A stretch of DNA of 62,000 nt from Symsagittifera roscoffensis. Its lineage: Eukaryota; Xenacoelomorpha; Acoela; Convolutidae. The position numbers and the translations under genes were made by a program. The notes under the pieces are model-generated. The model was not told where the DNA came from and ran no database searches. It was given only the letters and a program-made list of their open reading frames with translations. Positions 21,735-33,334 of the stretch are shown in pieces. Numbering within the stretch: position 1 is the stretch's first letter; each line of letters begins with the position of its first letter. The DNA lies in NCBI RefSeq assembly GCF_963678635.1, contig NW_026971722.1, positions 1 through 62,000 on the forward strand. The letters are read 5' to 3'.

Positions 21735-23060
21735 AGTTATTTCCTTTTGAGTTACATTTTGGGAGGAAGCCTAACACTGAGTTTTCGTTAGCGCGTGATA
21801 ATGTTGTTCATTCTCCTACTTCAGCTCAAGGACTGGAGAGAATTCTCCTACTTCCGGAGCAGCAAACAAGCCAAGATTACAGCCGCGATAGGGCTAAAGT
21901 TCTATCCAGAGGAGCGTCACACAGTCCGGAAATTCCTTGTTAATTCAAGCCACTCTTTGGTGTGGGCGAGCGTATAGCGGATAGTCAACCTTACGAGGCC
22001 TTGGAGAACCTTGCGAAGGCGGCTAGCACCTGGAAGCAGTGGAAACGGAATGTGCCTCAACAACAAGGACAAGAACTTCTCCGCGAATTGGCGGCTCGTA
22101 ATAGTGACCTCGCAAATTCGCTGAAATTTGTGATCACAAAGGGAACCCTACGTTTTTACGACAACGTTCGCGATACTTCAGCACCAGCATTCTCGCATTC
22201 CCAGCGAATGAATGTGTCGTTCTCTTCGAGGCCCAAAAAACTCTCAAAAACACGTAAATAAGAAAAATTAGTTTTACAAGATCCTCTAAGAGTCAAAATC
22301 TTTCGGAAAGTTCTTGATCGAAAATCGGGAAAGCCTCTGTTCAAACTAGTAAAATCAAGATTACTCGTGTTACCGTCTATACTTAAATTACTGACAAAGG
22401 GAAAGTCTATCGGAAAACTCACTTACGCCTAAGACATAGTTTTAACCACCCTAAGTTTTCAGCTACGCCTGACACAGTGGGAGAACGGTTACAGCGGCGA
22501 ATTGCTCCTGTGCCTCAATCTCAGACATCTACTTCTCCAGCTACGAGGCACATAAATGAACCTTCGAAGGGCAAGGTGATTGACCTAACAGCAGAGTCAT
22601 CAAGCGGTCGTTACATCGAAAGCTCCGGTTGTTTATCCTCTGACAGAACCCGCCTCGACATCCTCCACAGGGGCTCAAGCAACGCCTCAGTATCCGCCCA
22701 TCACACTTCAGCCACAGATTTCCGGCACCGTTCCTCAGGCTGCAGCTCAGGAACCGGCGGCTACTGGTCATACGGAGGTTGGCAATCCCACCTCCCAGTC
22801 TACGAGCGATTCCAACAGATCTTCCAATCGATCTAAGAAACCGACGAGTTTTTATGGCGATCCTCTTCGCCATTCAGTAAAGAGCGTAACCGAATCCGAC
22901 CCTGCGGAGTCTTCGTCACAACGAACAATCACAGAACAGACGATTACTACGCATTTCACCCCGATTGTTCGAAAAGGATCGCAAGTGCCTTTTCCCAGAA
23001 CTAAAGAGCAAACTACTCCGTTTAAGAAAATCAGAATCGACGAGCATGATAAAAATTTTT
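21720..23060 (+). pseudogene. Post-integrase region, unit 2 copy
   Basis: Same frame fragments as 12080-13440 (frames at 21962-22261 and 22477-22836). Shared indels show that the damage predates the duplication. Confidence 0.6.
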
Positions 23061-23208
23061 AAACTTTAAAACTCACACAAACTCTGCTCTATTTGTCTTA
23101 TGATTGGGTTATAGCTGACCTAGTAACTTGGGCTTAATGTCTTCCTCATTATTCTGCCTTATACATTCTGAAATTTATACTAAGATAAATTTTTTCTAGA
23201 GGGGGAAG

Positions 23209-23548
23209 TGTCATGAGGCGACCTTCGGTACCTCATTTTATTCTATTTACTTATGTATGTCTTATTTAACTATGTCTTAATTATCAACTTATAGTGCAGT
23301 AAATTGATTCAAGGACAAATCTCACCAACCAAATCATTTGTCACTTGAGAACCTGAAGCGGTCACTTGCGAAAGCCTTATGTGTGAAATCTAGTCGATAA
23401 AACATTCGTGTTATTCAAAACAATACATTCAATCTGGAATCGTTATTCATATATACATTATTCTGTTCTACCTATTTATATATCACATTCATTTCAATAT
23501 TCGATTTTTACAATCTTGTTTTCCCTACTCCAACTGAGGGAAATCTCA
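23209..23548 (+). repeat. Duplicated 3' LTR
   Basis: 340 bp, almost identical to 13588-13927, preceded by the same purine tract. Confidence 0.9.
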
Positions 23549-26500
23549 AAGGTATATTAGGGAAAAAGAGCTAACAAAATCCACAGTCATTTCTCATGAA
23601 ACCTAAAAGCTTGATATTTACTCTGTCTAAGTAACGAAAACTCCGAAAATCCAGAAACGAAATTTCCCACAGAAATTCCATTCAGATAATTAATAGGATT
23701 CTCTTAGCAAGCTATTCATAGAAAAAACTCGAAAAATATTGTTACAATAATTTGATTTTTGTTGGCAAACGAAGTATCAAAATCAAAAAGGGACTTCATT
23801 TAAATTGACTCAAAAAGGACAGTGGAAATTGCTCAGCCAACACCTTGAGAATTGAAGAATTGAAAGTTCAGAAATTTACAGTAGTTGGCAGCTACTGAAT
23901 ATTTTGCAAGAGCTTTCAAATATCTTACAAGAGCATTGAAAATACGCATCTAAATCATTTCAAAACATTTCGATATTAACTTTGGCTACCGAGTGTGGTA
24001 TGAATTATCTTAGATCATTTGCAAATTGGAATACTAGAAACATAGAGAATCTATTATTTAATCCAATTTGGTTATTGCTTACATGATTTTGTGGTGTTAA
24101 GATTTTTTGCTCACTAAATGATCAAGATTATATGTGTTTCAAATGATCGCACACTGGAGTTTTATGAGTAGTAATCGATTATGTTGTCCTTTTATAGTCG
24201 GTATCCATACAATTTTAAACAATAATCGATTATAATTCATCAAAAATGGATGTTAATTGTAGTATTTTCTATATATTTCCTTAACAGTCGATTATAATCC
24301 ATTAAATATGGATTATAATCATATTTTTTAAACTTCAAAACAATCCATAATAAAATCAATTATATTCGATTATAATGAAATTACTGAGAGGTCATTGATG
24401 AATTTTGCAAGTTTTTGCAAATTTTGCAAGTTATCTCACTTCTTGTTTAGGGCAGTTGCTACGGAATTAGTTTCATAAACTTTTACTTTTCACATAAGGT
24501 TTCATATGTCTAAATTTCTCGACTTTGGCAGTCAACATTTTAATTAACTGTTAATTTTACCAGCGCCGTAGTAATAATGGCCATTTGCCCACTACACCTC
24601 TCCCTGCCCACAAATGACCGCTTCTCAAATTCTAAAAAGATCGCTTCTCAATTTCTCTCGTCAGAAACAAAATGAACTGCTTCTGTTGAATTGAATAACA
24701 TAAAAATCCGAAATTGGTTTTGATCAAACATTAATCACTTATCTAGTTTAGTATACTTTACTTTGAAGAATATGTAGCAAAAAAAAATGTAGCAGTTGCA
24801 CAGAGAAACAATTTTGTAGGAATAAATTTACAAAAAAATCTTCTGCATCCTTGAAGAAAAGTGACTCTTCGCGCCGTTTTTAAAAGTACATTTTTTCGAA
24901 AAGCGAAAAAAATAATTGTACTGCATTTTAATTTTTAAAAATTTACCGAATATATATATAGTAGATGCCTATTATGAGTTTAATACGGATAATAAAAGTA
25001 ATTTTTTTGCATTTAATGTTTAGAAAAGCCTTAATTCTTATCTCACAGAAAATTGATTAGTTCCGTTACAAACTTTTCTGAGATAATTGTTGTGAAAAGA
25101 AAACTTGTAAAATCTGAACTGAAATTTTAAAAAACCCTTTTTTGTTGTGACAAATCTTGAAACTCATAACCTTAAACAATTTTAAAGCTACCAAAAAAAG
25201 CAGAAAAAACAATTTTAAAAAAAAGTGCGGAAGTTAATCTGTTTATTGTATTAAGATGGTTTGGGAGTTTCAATTTGAGCTCACAATATAGTAAATAGCT
25301 ATAAAAAACTCTTATCATTGCACAAAATCACAGCTGAAAATCAACTGAAATATATTTAAAAGCTCGATGGTCGCGATTTTTTATTTTGTTGCTTTTTTTC
25401 ATAGATTCAATTGTTGTGGTAACACCTCAATATAAAGCCTTAATTTAATTTGGACTTGATTACAAAAAAATTTTTAGACAGAAATTGAATTTTCTAATGA
25501 TGAGTTAGATGAGTTAAAGTAAATTCATGGTCACAATGCTTCAAAGATTTTAAAGCTCTGATTTTTTTATTAATTAAGTTTTATATTTTTTTGTAATTTT
25601 ATTTTAAACGCTTTTGAACTGTAACAGCATGAAGTAACCTTTAAATCAATTATTTTTAGTGTTATTCTACAGGTATTTTACACACCGAGGAATTTTATCG
25701 CTTATTCATCGCTGGTGCATCGCTGGTTCGTCGCTGATTTTGGGGTGTTTGTAGTGCTGACTTACTGCTGAATAGTGTTGAAGTGGCACTGATCAAGGCC
25801 TGAATCAGCGATATAAATTATGCATTGATGCTGATTCACTGCTGATTTTCTCTGTAAGTTCAACTCAGGTTGTGGCATTATTTGATTTCAATTTTTTTTC
25901 TCATAAATGATTTTTCCGAAAATAAATACAATTGAACATTTCTTATTTTTATTTTTTTTATGTTTGAACAAGTAATCAATCAAAGCATAATTAAAAGAAA
26001 AAAAAAGAAAAAAAAACGATGTCAAAAAACGTATGTTGAAAAAAAACGACAAAAAAACGGCATAAATGAATTTGCTATTCGGTTAACTATCCATTTGAAA
26101 ACGAAACATCGAAATAAACTAGAGTGCTAATGAAGTTGAAAAGGTTTTTCCATCAATCACAACAAATTTTATCAATTGCCGTTTTTTTTGATGAAATCTT
26201 TGTTTCTCAACTTTGATGTTTTTTTTTGCTAATCGCAACACTGAAAGAGCTCACACGCCCTTTTCACCAATCTAGCTTTTTGTAAAAAAAAAGGCAATTG
26301 CTCTGTATTTAACCTGCTGGTCACCGCATTTTTGAATACGACTCGTAGTATTGCTTCGGGCGTTCTCTGGAAGAGTGCAACGAGGCGACTAACAAAAACT
26401 GATCAAACGGTTTTAAATCAGGACACAATAGACAGAAGCTAAAAGTTAAATTAAGTTGAAAAAATATGTGATTGAAATAGTTCAACAAATAATTAGTTCA

Positions 26501-26666
26501 AACAAAGATTTAAACATATTCTTTTCTATCTCTTCATTTCCTTACTTAAGTTAAATAAGCAAATGAACAGATAAAGCAATTTTGGTGTATGGGAATTTTT
26601 GGTATGTAAATTTTTTGTGAGTGCTTCTGTTCACAACGTCACGCTGATTCGAGCAGTCTCGGTAAT
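23549..26666. other. Spacer of unit 2, no gene seen
   Basis: Copy of 13928-16570. The ATCGATTATA cluster is at 24175-24380. The segment 25400-25825 is absent from unit 1; CAT occurs at both of its edges (25400 and 25823), so loss from unit 1 by short-homology deletion is likely. The extra segment contains repeated GCTGATT/CGCTGG strings but no frame. Confidence 0.6.
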
Positions 26667-26855
26667 GAAATCAGTTCGAAACTAAAAATGATGAGCGAAT
26701 GCAACGTTTTTTTTTGCTGTCAAGACAAAAGATAGTATCTTTGGTCCTGACAGCAAAAAAAAAATCCTTGCATATAAAACTGAAAAACGTCACCAAAAAT
26801 TTTTCATTCGCTCATCAGTTTTAGTTTTCGATCAAAATTTGAACTGATTTCAATT
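26667..26855. mobile_element. Foldback element, unit 2 copy
   Basis: Copy of 16571-16750 with a 9-bp difference in the hairpin loop (TATCTTTGG extra here). Confidence 0.6.
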
Positions 26856-26865
26856 TACTGGAATC

Positions 26866-27246
26866 AGGGTCAATTGTTTTCGACATAGTCGACACATGGG
26901 TTTAGCAGGGTCCATTTGAGTCGACAGAGTCGACACATTATCATATCAGGGTCGATTTCATTCGACAGAGTCGAAACATGAGCATATCTGCGTCGATTTC
27001 AGTCGACAGTGTCGCAACATGAGCCAATCAGGGTCGATCACAGTCGACAGAGTCGACATATGAGCCAATCAGGGCCAATTTCATTTGACAGAGTCGAAAT
27101 CTGAGCATATCTGCGTCTATTTCAGTCGACAGAGTCGACATATGAGCCAATCAGGGTCAATCACAGTCGACAGAGTCGAACCATGAGCCAATCAGGGTCG
27201 ATTTCATTCGACAGAGTCGACACATGGGTATATCAGGGTCAATCAA
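26866..27246. repeat. GTCGAC minisatellite, unit 2 copy
   Basis: Same unit order and number as 16758-17146, with only point differences. Confidence 0.85.
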
Positions 27247-27456
27247 TACAGTTTGACAGACGACAGAATATTTGTCCAACTGCGAAACATGAGTCAACTG
27301 GTGTCTAATTTGTTGCTTTCTTTTACACGAAAACTAAAAACTTCTAAAACACAAAGAATTGAATCTGGTCAATTCTAGAATGACTTGAACACAAAAAATT
27401 TACCACGAAACTAAAGAATAATAGATCTTAAAACAATTTAACTTTATAAAATAAAA

Positions 27457-28189
27457 ACTTCCCGAGTCAATTGAAAGAATATGGCTCATCTAATGAAATT
27501 ACGAATCAAAACCAAGGTGATTACTTTTTGAAGAAAACCTTTTTCATGAAATCAATTTTTTAAAAAGACGAAAAAAAATACCTATTGAGATCTACATTGA
27601 TTCTAAGCCTTCAAAAATTCAAACTTTTTTAATCAATTCAAGGTAGTCAAGGATTATGATACTCATACACTATGGCTAACTTACACATCAAAATTAACGA
27701 GATCCGGAAACTTCGCCAACAATGACCAAAGTCAGCCAGAGCTAGCCCCAGATGACAAAGGTTGAACAGAATCCAACCATGTTCAACCTATCCTATCTAT
27801 GCAGTCTTAGTATGTTTTATTGTGAATTAATATTCCGAATTTTGCTATCAATAATTTTTTATGTGATTCTTTTGAAAAAAGTTGTTTTCTTGATAATTTA
27901 TAATATTAAAAAGTAAATCGAGCGATATATTTTTGTGATTAACTTTTTGAACTACTAGTAGCTTTTCTCATTCAATTTAAGCTTGAAATAAAATATTTTC
28001 AGCAAATAGTCAAAGTACGTCTTATTTGAAATCACAAATGTTCAGCAAGTAATCTATAAATCAATATATTAATTGCATGAAATAAACTTGAACATGTTTC
28101 GATGATTCCAAAAGAGTATATGTCTGAAATTAGTTCCAATCAATCATTTGTGGTTAGTTAATGTTCTTCTATAGATATTCTATGCGTTA
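27457..28189 (-). repeat. FReD repeat copy 2, part downstream of element B
   Basis: Matches 17353-18078. Identity to unit 1 drops from about 99% to about 90% near 27790. It ends at GTTA (28186-28189), the left target duplication of element B. Confidence 0.8.
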
Positions 28190-28598
28190 TGAGTTAAGTA
28201 TTGTAGGCTTATCTCATAGAGTAATTTCGGATAGGGTACACCGTCTGCTCGTCACGCTATCTTATTTTCGGCCGGATAGATTCGTGCAACTTCTTAGTCT
28301 AATACCGATCCTAATCTTACTCTTATAACTACTAGTCTCAGGGTGTTTAACTAGTCTCTGCTAGGCTCAATAGATCTAGAGTATACTGGTATTGTTGCGG
28401 CTGCTGAAGTACTCGGGAGAGGCAACTATTTTCTAAGTTAAATTCAAATCTCTCTGGTGCTGAAATTACAAATACTTTCAGCACTTACAAACAAGTGGGT
28501 TGTTAGTTAGATGGATTTTGATTGGTTAATCTTAAATACTTTTCAGTGGTAAAATATCTAAATTATAAATAATAAAATGTAGTTTAGATTAGGTTCCA
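28190..28598 (-). repeat. 3' LTR of element B
   Basis: 409 bp; direct repeat of 32837-33253. Shares blocks such as GACGAGCAGACGGTGTACC with the LTRs of element A. Confidence 0.9.
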
Positions 28599-28619
28599 CC
28601 CATCCGGGGTTTACAGAGT

Positions 28620-29320
28620 TTTTGAGTTCTATCTCTTTTTTCTGCAATTGAAGGATGGATGATGAACGTTGGTATGTGGCGAACATCATTTTGTTTTTCT
28701 TGTTCATTGGAGAAGAGAGGTCCTTGACTAGAACCGTCGACATGATTTCTCTTTAAGAGAAAAGTTCCAGAACGCTGGAATTAGGGATAGGAAGTTATCT
28801 TCTTGTCGTTTGTCAACGAACGTGATCCTTAATGAAATCGTTTAGATTTCAGAATCCAAAATGCTTTGCTATGTCAGTTTTGTTTGCATTTGTGGAGAAC
28901 TGTTTTGTGATCAGCCTCGTCTAGGAATGGCGTGAAGCTCGTGTTTGGAAGGGATGCCTTGTTACTCGGATCTGTACGTATACTTGAACATCGAGGTGGT
29001 CATTGGTCTGGTTCAATGAAGTCCTTTACTGCGAAGTCAAGTCGTACTCTAAATCCTTTGAGTCGTGATTGTAAGCGTCATGTCGGTTGAGTTTTATAGC
29101 CATTCTTTTTGTTCAAGCTGTGATGGGATCGTCTAGTCTTTGGATGTTCGTCCTTGTTGTCGTGTGTGATCTATATACTGCATATTATGATTTACATTTT
29201 ATAGATTTTAGTTAATTGTTTTTTAGTTATGATCTTGGTAAATTGTTTTCACAAAAGCGTTTTATTTTAGTTCAGTTATTTTGAAGAGTTACTCAGCCTT
29301 GAGTACCTCTCATTAAAAAT
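28620..29320 (-). other. 3' interior of element B, decayed ORF
   Basis: Diverged counterpart of 4030-4660 in element A. Short open pieces such as FRVRLDFAVKDFIEPDQ occur on the minus strand around 28980-29070, but stops break every frame. Confidence 0.4.
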
Positions 29321-29329
29321 AGAGGTGTG

Positions 29330-29425
29330 GTCACAAAGCGTGGATGTAGCGCGGTGGGTTAGGCCGGCTATAGAGCATGCTCAGGACGTCCTCTCTGGTG
29401 GGTTAGGCCAGGAGTGGGAGTATGA
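29330..29425 (+). other. GC-rich block with A-box-like string and twin palindromes
   Basis: On the plus strand (antisense to element B), TAGCGCGGTGGG at 29347-29358 matches the tRNA A-box consensus at 11 of 12 positions. It is followed by two adjacent perfect 10-bp palindromes, GAGCATGCTC and AGGACGTCCT (29373-29392). The block is conserved in element A at 3917-4010. There is no B-box at normal spacing, so a functional tRNA is not supported. It may be a tRNA-derived remnant or a regulatory structure of the element. Confidence 0.45.
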
Positions 29426-30065
29426 TTTCATTTTTGTGTTAACATTATATGGTGGTTTTTTCTGGGTTTTCTTATATTACTCATGGTTGTGTCCTTTTTC
29501 CAAAAATCAAATTATTTTTGGTTTGGGTTTGTCTTTCGACTTTTTTGTGTTTTATTATTTCTTTCGTGGACTTTATAATAGTCTTCAAAAGAATAAATTA
29601 TCCAGTTTTAAGCTGGGTTAATCCGGTTTGGGTACCGTTGGTGTTCTTTTTCTTACTCATGCTGTTATTTTATGAATTGTTGTGTTTAGTCATTTGCATT
29701 GGTTAGTTTAGTATAGTGTATAATTCCATTCCAACCGGGTTAAAGAAAAGTTGGAAACTTGTTATCGTTAGTTAGAGTTGTTGTTATTGAAAGCATGAAA
29801 CATAAAATCATTATTTTAAACAATTCTTCGTGGGCGAGCTGTGCGAGTATGGATAGAATTCTTGTGCGAATGAATAAAAAGGCTAGTACTGCTCTTCAAC
29901 TTATAATCCTACAGCTTGAATTTGTAACTTTACTACATTTTTGGGGGAAATTTGAAATTATAAATTTTCATTGTATGTAATTTTACTGCTTTTAGGGGGG
30001 AGAATTTATAAATTAATTTACTGCACTTAGTATAAATTTTACGACATTATTCAGTGCAAAAAGTT

Positions 30066-30662
30066 TTAAAATATTGAAATTGTTTTAGCAAAGTTGATAT
30101 TTTTATTCCTTGGTGTTGTAAGGTTTGGATGCATCGGTGAGATACTTTGTTGCGTAGTCGTTACTGTTGTGTGGACTATTTCTTCATTTATGAAGTGTGA
30201 TGGTGTTTGAATATCTTGTTGTCTAAGATTTCTAGTTCCATTGAAGTTTTCATAATGTATAACTGTTGAGTTTAAACTATTGTTTTGTGTGTCAGTTAAA
30301 AATGTATTATAATTTACAGGTGTTGTATCAATTGTTAATGGTATTATTTTTACGTAATCTGGGTGAATAGATATTGTATTTATTGCTTGACTGGAGATGT
30401 CAACTGGGATGTTTAAGAATAGTGGGTGAGACCATTCAGGGTCCCAAACGTAATCTGATTGTTCTGCAATGACAAGGTCGTCATTGGTGCTTTGAGGTCT
30501 AAAGTTTTTTCTTGCTCGTTCAATTAAATCGATGTTATGTGTAAAAAAATCAATTATGAACCATGCTAGTATTTTTTGTAAATCATGTTTAGTGTTTTGT
30601 GAAACATCATTATTGGTAAAGTTTTCACGAATTGCCTTTAAAATGCAGAAAATGCAGTGATT
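30066..30662 (-). CDS. Element B ORF c, unrecognised
   Basis: Minus strand, open for 198 codons up to TAA at 30066-30068, without an early ATG. It overlaps the end of ORF b (stop 30638) in another frame and reads on with similar composition, so it is probably the same protein after a frameshift or a programmed shift. The peptide is mixed in its first part (DLQKILAWFIIDFFTHNIDL) and Thr/Asn/Gln-rich towards the end. No known domain is seen. No equivalent exists in element A. Confidence 0.45.
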   Translation of the reverse strand, partial: NHCIFCILKAIRENFTNNDVSQNTKHDLQKILAWFIIDFFTHNIDLIERARKNFRPQSTNDDLVIAEQSDYVWDPEWSHPLFLNIPVDISSQAINTISIHPDYVKIIPLTIDTTPVNYNTFLTDTQNNSLNSTVIHYENFNGTRNLRQQDIQTPSHFINEEIVHTTVTTTQQSISPMHPNLTTPRNKNINFAKTISIF

Positions 30663-31144
30663 TCATTTCTGACTTTTGTGTGTTTAGATGTCTGGATTGG
30701 TGATGTACTTTGAACTTCTCTTGTTTCTAATATAGTTATATTTGTGTATATTATAGCAAAAACTTCATTTGTGAATGTTGAGTTTGCTCTTTGTGAAATA
30801 TGGTATTGTATATTTTTGATATATTCTGTGAATACCTTTGAAAATTTTAGATCAAGATCGTCTGTTTGAATAACATATTTATCATTTCTTGGTGTACAGA
30901 TTCCTATAGTGTAGATACCGTATTGTTTTGTTATTTTAGAGATATCTTTGAGATAATGATCTATCATTTGTCTTTTGATTTTTACATCTGGAAATTCTGT
31001 TTTACAGGGACTGATTCCTGGTTCAAATAAATTTATGAGTAAAATTTTACAAAAATTTATTTGTCCTCTATCATTTTCTGAATCTATAATGAAGGGGAAA
31101 GCGTGTTCGTAATCGAGACTTTCTTCACTTTGAGTGTTGCTCAT
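30638..31144 (-). CDS. Element B ORF b, unrecognised
   Basis: A 168-codon minus-strand frame with an ATG at 31144. It starts MSNTQSEESLDYEHAFPF, acidic, and continues with an ordered-looking stretch (QYGIYTIGICTPRNDKYV) of regular hydrophobic pattern. There is no zinc knuckle, DTG, YxDD or DDE motif. It overlaps ORF a by 20 bp upstream and ORF c by 25 bp downstream, each in a different frame. In an element with intact-looking LTRs this may be its structural or cargo protein. The function is unknown. Confidence 0.5.
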   Translation of the reverse strand: MSNTQSEESLDYEHAFPFIIDSENDRGQINFCKILLINLFEPGISPCKTEFPDVKIKRQMIDHYLKDISKITKQYGIYTIGICTPRNDKYVIQTDDLDLKFSKVFTEYIKNIQYHISQRANSTFTNEVFAIIYTNITILETREVQSTSPIQTSKHTKVRNEITAFSAF

Positions 31145-31478
31145 CTTTTCGTTTGATGACTGTTAATATATAATTATTAATGTGTCTAATTGGTAGACTC
31201 CCATTGTATAGATGTACTGGTTTGTGTTTGTGCTTCTTTTTTATTCTGTTTTTTCCTTTTTTCGATGAAATTGTATTTGTTTCTGAATCGGAAAAATTTA
31301 CTGGGTCCTGGATTGGATAAGTTTGGTTTATTGAGTCTTCTACTTTGTATAGTGCATCGAGACTACTAACTTCTGATTCGGAAAATGCATTTCGGTGTTT
31401 TGAAAATCTTTTCGTGTTATTTGTCTTTGTTCGCTCAGGATTGTTCTTTTTAATGTTTGCCGTTTTGTGTGAATGTAA
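31125..31478 (-). CDS. Element B ORF a, unrecognised, basic
   Basis: A 117-codon open minus-strand frame from after a TGA (31480 region) to TGA 31125-31127, with no ATG near the start. It is Lys/Asn/Ser-rich with a very basic segment (KKGKNRIKKKHKHKPVHLYN). It overlaps the start of ORF b. It could be an upstream part of one protein joined by frameshifting or splicing; this is not resolved from sequence alone. Confidence 0.4.
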   Translation of the reverse strand, partial: LHSHKTANIKKNNPERTKTNNTKRFSKHRNAFSESEVSSLDALYKVEDSINQTYPIQDPVNFSDSETNTISSKKGKNRIKKKHKHKPVHLYNGSLPIRHINNYILTVIKRKDEQHSK

Positions 31479-31479
31479 T

Positions 31480-32824
31480 CAACTGTTTAGGTATGCGGGG
31501 TTCTGACAAGATCGGATTTTTGATTTTCGATTTTACAATTGTGTATGACGATTGTTTGTTTGTTTCCCAGGTTCTTTAATGACATAAGGTTTAGGATGAT
31601 GGATGCAAAGTTGTTTTGTAAGTGATTTTAATTTCCTAGACTGTTAGTCCTTACGATTTTTTGGTTAGCTTAGCCTGGGTCTTTTTATTCAGGGTTGGAG
31701 AAAAAAGTATATCGATTCCGAAGAATGATTTTTACTTCTTCGTGGCTAGTATAAGCTAAGGTGTTAACTTACTTAATCTTTCTTAGGGGTAGTGATTGTG
31801 TTCAAGGGTAGGAGAATAGTAAATCGATCCACAAGGTTCAGATATAATTGGAACGCAAGTAGTTCGTTAGGTACTATTTTAAACTTACTAAGTCTAAGAT
31901 TAGCCTGGGTCGTATAAGAGGAGGGGTCAAGTGAAAGATGAATAACCGAAGTTCTTCACTTTTTAGCCTAATTTAAATGGTTAGTATTTGGAAAATTTCT
32001 ATTAGTCCTGGGTCTTTTGAAAAGGTTGGGTAGTGAATCGAAGTTTGAGGTCGTTAGACATTTATTAAGTGGGTGGGGGAGAACAAAATTGTTCTGTTTG
32101 ATCCAAAGATAAGCCTTGATGATCAGAAATAAAATTAAGAATGGAAAATTAAATTAGATCCAAGGATAAGCCTTGATGATTTTAGGTTTAGAGAATATAA
32201 AGTTGAAGATTTAAAATAACAGTTTGTGAATTGAAGTTTTGATGAATTTTAGTTTTGTTGTTAGTTGATTTATGATTGCTGTTATGTTTAGGTGATGAAG
32301 CTGGAACAACAAGATGATTTATATTTACTAACAATTATTGTCATGCTACTAATTTTTATTTTTATTTTTGAAAATTATTTTTCAAATATCTTTTATATAT
32401 TACTGCAGAGGAAGAAACGATTAGAGATGTTTTTATCAATCGTTATTGAACAATAGTAATTTATTTAGCGCCTGGCAGATGCATTGAAGATTTTACTTCA
32501 AAGAGTTTTATGTTTGCGAATGAAAATCTCAATTCATTGCCATTAAAATTCTAAATATAAAAGTTTGTGTAGGCTTTTGCCGTACAACCATGAAACTATT
32601 TCGTAAGTTTCTCTGTAGTCGTATGTCGTCTCTTGTCTGAGGCCTGTTTCCAATACGTGGTTGTTCTCGTTTTGTACGGAATAGTGGCTTCGATCTATTG
32701 AGTCGTAGAGACCATTCAATTAAATTATTATCGTATAACATTTTGAAAATGTTTTGTCTAGTTCTTATCTATTTTTTGTTAGTCCTAAGCTAATTTGTTT
32801 TTTAAGGTCTTGTTCGAGACCTAT
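31480..32824 (-). other. 5' untranslated interior of element B
   Basis: No clear frame. It contains several spaced variants of TTAGTCCTGGGTCTTTT/TTAGCCTGGGT (31670, 31905, 32010) and a TCCAAGGATAAGCCTTGATGAT-type direct repeat (about 32102 and 32160). Confidence 0.45.
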
Positions 32825-32836
32825 GGTCGCACCAGA

Positions 32837-33253
32837 TGAGTTAAGTATTGTAGTATTGTAGGCTTATCTCATAGAGTAATTTCGGATAGGGTACACCGTC
32901 TGCTCGTCACGCTATCTTATTTTCGGCCGGATAGATTCGTGCAACTTCTTAGTCTAATACCGATCCTAATCTTACTCTTATAACTACTAGTCTCAGGGTG
33001 TTTAACTAGTCTCTGCTAGGCTCAATAGATCTAGAGTATACTGGTATTGTTGCGGCTGCTGAAGTACTCGGGAGAGGCAACTATTTTCTAAGTTAAATTC
33101 AAATCTCTCTGGTGCTGAAATTACAAGTAATTTCAGCACTTACAAATAAGTGAGTTGTTAGTTAGATGGATTGTGATTGGTTAATATTAAATACTTTACA
33201 GTGGTAAGATATCTAAATTATAAATAATAAAATATAGTTTAGATTAGGTTCCA
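32837..33253 (-). repeat. 5' LTR of element B
   Basis: 417 bp. It carries a tandem TAGTATTG duplication absent from the other LTR. It starts 81 bp beyond the stop codon of the FReD exon, in the same orientation as that exon. Confidence 0.9.
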
Positions 33254-33334
33254 GTTAGCTTCAATTCAATTGATCTTTTCAATTGCAAGAGCAAGTGTAG
33301 TTGCAATCTTCTCTCGTCTTAGTTTGTCCTCCAT

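Larger units (their letters stand above)
20031..23548 (+). mobile_element. 3' half of Gypsy element, duplicated
   Basis: Matches 10410-13927 at about 99% by eye, including the same frameshifts. It has no 5' half, no 5' LTR and no fresh target duplication, because it arose by segmental duplication and not by transposition. The AAGGT after the LTR (23549-23553) is the duplicated original flank. Confidence 0.95.
28186..33257 (-). mobile_element. LTR retroelement B, with 4-bp target duplication
   Basis: The element is 28190-33253 (5,064 bp), oriented on the minus strand. It interrupts the string GCGTTAGC, which is intact in FReD copies 1 and 3, leaving GTTA on both sides (28186-28189 and 33254-33257). 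The LTRs are 28190-28598 (409 bp) and 32837-33253 (417 bp), nearly identical except for an 8-bp duplication, so the insertion is recent. On its own strand the LTR starts TGGAACC and ends AACTCA. A TGGTGCGACC primer-site-like string lies just inside the 5' LTR (32825-32834). A CCCCGGATGGG tract precedes the 3' LTR (28599-28609). No polymerase or integrase motif is visible. Confidence 0.9.
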
